From the NCBI GenBank assembly GCA_003694175.1, contig RFKV01000084.1:1-14087 (forward strand): a DNA stretch of 14,087 nt, given 5' to 3'. Below, piece after piece: positions 14,028-14,087 of this stretch. The number at the start of each line of letters is the position of its first letter. The first letter of the stretch is position 1. Under the pieces are notes generated by a model. The model was not told where the DNA came from, ran no database searches, and was given only the letters and a program-made list of their open reading frames with translations. The position numbers were made by a program, and so were the translations under genes. The DNA is from Candidatus Dojkabacteria bacterium (GTDB taxonomy: Bacteria > Patescibacteriota > Dojkabacteria > J137).

Positions 14028-14087
14028 AGAATCAATTTCGTAACTTGAAAATAATTACAACTTTAAAAGCGCAAAATGATCAAACAA

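Noticed and set aside
1..14087. CRISPR array, insertion sequence, prophage or defence island
   Set aside because: No regularly spaced repeats, transposase, integrase or cas-like gene is present; the HsdR fragment is the only defence-related trace.

Overview
The window is an AT-rich stretch of bacterial chromosome carrying housekeeping and envelope genes. The most likely source is a member of the Candidate Phyla Radiation (Patescibacteria, perhaps Microgenomates-like). This is an inference from small, tightly packed genes, tRNA genes without encoded CCA, few Shine-Dalgarno sequences, and the gene mix (sortase, M29 aminopeptidase, divergent FolD, PEP-synthase-like protein). TGA acts as a normal stop (tag and htrA end with it), so the glycine recoding of Gracilibacteria and Absconditabacteria is not seen.

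Layout. Positions 1-81 hold two tandem hairpins ending in a T-run, the terminator of a + strand unit that lies outside the window. tag (3-methyladenine DNA glycosylase, -) follows, divergent from a tRNA-Ser(GGA) gene (+). Next, on the - strand, is a 149-codon stranded C-terminus of a type I restriction HsdR subunit. A + strand pair encodes an M20 dipeptidase and an M29 aminopeptidase, probably acting together on peptides. A 473-nt gene-free stretch then leads into a DEAD-box RNA helicase (+). It holds an extended -10 promoter and mutually exclusive hairpins that would sit in a leader of about 190 nt.

On the - strand come gpmI (glycolytic phosphoglycerate mutase) and a membrane-anchored sortase. 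Divergent from the sortase is a roughly 700-residue protein (+) that I read as a degenerate homologue of PEP synthase: both end regions are recognisable, but the phosphohistidine domain is replaced by an acidic repeat-bearing linker and key catalytic residues are gone. A tRNA-Lys(TTT) gene sits 8 nt before a secreted phosphodiester-glycosidase-like gene (+). The window ends with htrA and folD (-), which overlap by ATGA; an 11-bp tandem repeat lies upstream of htrA.

Working together: the peptidases and GpmI fit a scavenging, fermentative lifestyle. Sortase, HtrA and the glycosidase-like protein act at the cell surface. The points most worth a second look are the PEP-synthase-like pseudoenzyme, the tRNA-Lys/mRNA arrangement, the HsdR remnant, the structured helicase leader, an AT-rich element shared upstream of gpmI and the sortase gene, and the repeat upstream of htrA.
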